Part shown: positions 13,258-14,328 of the stretch, in pieces
Layout of the letters: each line of letters begins with the position of its first letter
How positions within the stretch are numbered: the first letter of the stretch is position 1
NCBI GenBank assembly: GCA_946885815.1
Contig: CAMPHE010000009.1
Location: forward strand, 1-14,328
DNA from: an uncultured Arenimonas sp.
Lineage (GTDB): Bacteria > Pseudomonadota > Gammaproteobacteria > Xanthomonadales > Xanthomonadaceae
DNA: 14,328 nucleotides
Direction: 5' to 3'
Translations under genes and position numbers: made by a program
The notes under the pieces: generated by a model
The model's input: only the letters and a program-made list of their open reading frames with translations
What the model was told of the DNA's origin: nothing
Databases searched by the model: none

Positions 13258-14328
13258 TCAGATCAGGCCGCTACGCCAAGGGCCGGTGATCGCCACCGTC
13301 AGGCCGGGGCGGTAGAGGTTCGCGAACAGCCAGCGACCGTCCGGCGAAAAACAGGTGCCGGCCCATTCCTCGGCGCTGAAATCGCCGGTGAACCCCTTCG
13401 TGCCGTCGAGGCGCACCGCGTTGCGGCAGAACTCGAAGAGGCCGCCGCCGGGCGTCATGCCCCAGAGGCGCTGCGGGTGCCGGCCCTCCGCGTCCTCGCA
13501 GATCACCAGGCCGCCGCGCGGACTCGGCACGAGGTTGTCGGGGTAGTCGAGCACATCGCGCGACGGCGACTCGAACACCAGTTCGAGTTCCTGCGAGCGC
13601 GGGTGCAGCGCCCAGAGCTGGCCGCAGCCGGCGTCGCCGCCGCTGGTCGACGTGAACCAGACGCGGTCGCGGTCGGCGATGCAGCCTTCGAGCCGCACGA
13701 ACAGCGACGCGCCGCCGGCGACGCCCTGCGCCAGCACGCCGAATTCGCCGCCGGCGTCATCGACGCCGCGTTCGGGGCGTTCGATGTCGACCCACCGCAC
13801 CGGCAGGCGCTCGCCCGGCGTTCGGCCCCGGCGCAGGTCGGGCGCGCCGACCGCGCGCAGCATCTGCAGCCGGCCGCCGCGACGCAGGTCACCACGCTTC
13901 GCCGGCACGAACCGGTAGAACCCGGCGTGCGGTTTCTGGTCTTCGGTCAGGTAGACGATGCCGTCGGCCGGGTCGACGGTCGCGGCTTCGTGCTTGAAAC
14001 AGCCGAGGCCGACCAGCGGTTCGGCCGCGGCGATGCCGGTCGCCGGCACTTCGAACACCCAGCCGTGCGAGCGCGACGATGGGCCGCCGCCGGCTTCGAC
14101 GGTCTCCTCGCAGCTCAGCCACGTGCCCCACGGCGTGATGCCGCCCGAACAGTTGTAGATCGTGCCCGACAGCGAGGGGCACGCATCGACCGCGACGCCG
14201 CGGCGCGTGTCGAACCTCAGCGTCACCGTGCCGCCACCGGCGCGCGGGTCCCACGTGGCGGCCGCCGGCGCGAACGAATCGCCGCGCCCCATCTCGTGGT
14301 TGCGGACCAGCGTCACGACATCCCCGTC
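13258..14328 (-). CDS. PhoX/DUF839-family phosphatase, partial (N-terminus outside window)
   Basis: The frame is open at the right edge, and 356 C-terminal residues are visible, beginning DGDVVTLVRNHEMGRGDSF. Conserved strings of the PhoX (DUF839) family are RNHEMG, NCSGGITPWGTWLSCEET, CFKHEAA, YLTED, and the ending CFSPDGRWLFANLYRPGLTVAITGPW. PhoX enzymes are exported beta-propeller phosphomonoesterases that use iron and calcium. The Cys of NCSGG and the glutamates of CEET and KHEA are in the motifs expected to build that site. The N-terminal part, normally with a Tat signal peptide, is not in the window, so export cannot be checked. An apparent GTG start at 14316 is internal because conserved sequence continues upstream of it. 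It lies upstream of the ars operon on the same strand, but the strong arsR promoter between them suggests independent transcription. Confidence 0.88.
   Translation of the reverse strand, partial: DGDVVTLVRNHEMGRGDSFAPAAATWDPRAGGGTVTLRFDTRRGVAVDACPSLSGTIYNCSGGITPWGTWLSCEETVEAGGGPSSRSHGWVFEVPATGIAAAEPLVGLGCFKHEAATVDPADGIVYLTEDQKPHAGFYRFVPAKRGDLRRGGRLQMLRAVGAPDLRRGRTPGERLPVRWVDIERPERGVDDAGGEFGVLAQGVAGGASLFVRLEGCIADRDRVWFTSTSGGDAGCGQLWALHPRSQELELVFESPSRDVLDYPDNLVPSPRGGLVICEDAEGRHPQRLWGMTPGGGLFEFCRNAVRLDGTKGFTGDFSAEEWAGTCFSPDGRWLFANLYRPGLTVAITGPWRSGLI

Overview
The window is GC-rich, densely packed bacterial chromosome. Genes lie on both strands and are often joined by 1 to 26 nt overlaps. Several features point to a gammaproteobacterium, plausibly of the Xanthomonadales/Lysobacter type: OxyR cysteines at exactly the E. 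coli positions (199 and 208), a glutaminyl-tRNA synthetase, RlmM, and a REP-type element with a GTAG head. The genus is an inference. I see no tRNA, rRNA, CRISPR array, transposase or integrase.

Region 1 (1-3182) is a peroxide-stress module. ahpC and ahpF run leftward, and ahpF is cut by the window edge just after its second CxxC pair. oxyR runs rightward and is coupled to a rubredoxin-less rubrerythrin. The intergenic region between ahpC and oxyR carries a near-perfect OxyR recognition motif. It abuts a candidate ahpC promoter and overlaps a candidate oxyR promoter. Region 2 (3192-3841) is one membrane-anchored protein of unknown function, whose stop codon lies inside a small REP-like hairpin.

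Region 3 (3846-6571, minus strand) is a two-gene unit. A seven-transmembrane 7TMR-DISM receptor with a GAF-like region and a GGDEF domain lacking its catalytic motifs overlaps apt (adenine phosphoribosyltransferase) by one base (TGATG). Region 4 (6710-10367, plus strand) is a compact translation/RNA operon: glnS, a zinc-dependent nucleoside deaminase, rlmM, and a small exported three-EF-hand protein that starts inside rlmM.

Region 5 (10375-13226, minus strand) is an arsenic operon read arsR, arsI, an ArsN2 acetyltransferase-ArsC arsenate reductase fusion, an aquaporin-type channel, and a MAPEG-family membrane protein. All junctions are 1 or 4 nt overlaps. The promoter is AT-rich, is covered by an inverted-repeat operator, and appears to give a leaderless arsR mRNA. 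A coherent reading is that the fusion reduces arsenate, ArsI cleaves methyl groups from trivalent organoarsenicals, and arsenite leaves through the channel. No ArsB or Acr3 pump is visible in the window. The MAPEG protein is the unexplained member. Region 6 (13258-14328, minus strand) is the C-terminal part of a PhoX/DUF839-type phosphatase.

The most noteworthy items are the arsenic operon (fusion, MAPEG partner, leaderless regulation) and the degenerate-GGDEF receptor coupled to purine salvage.
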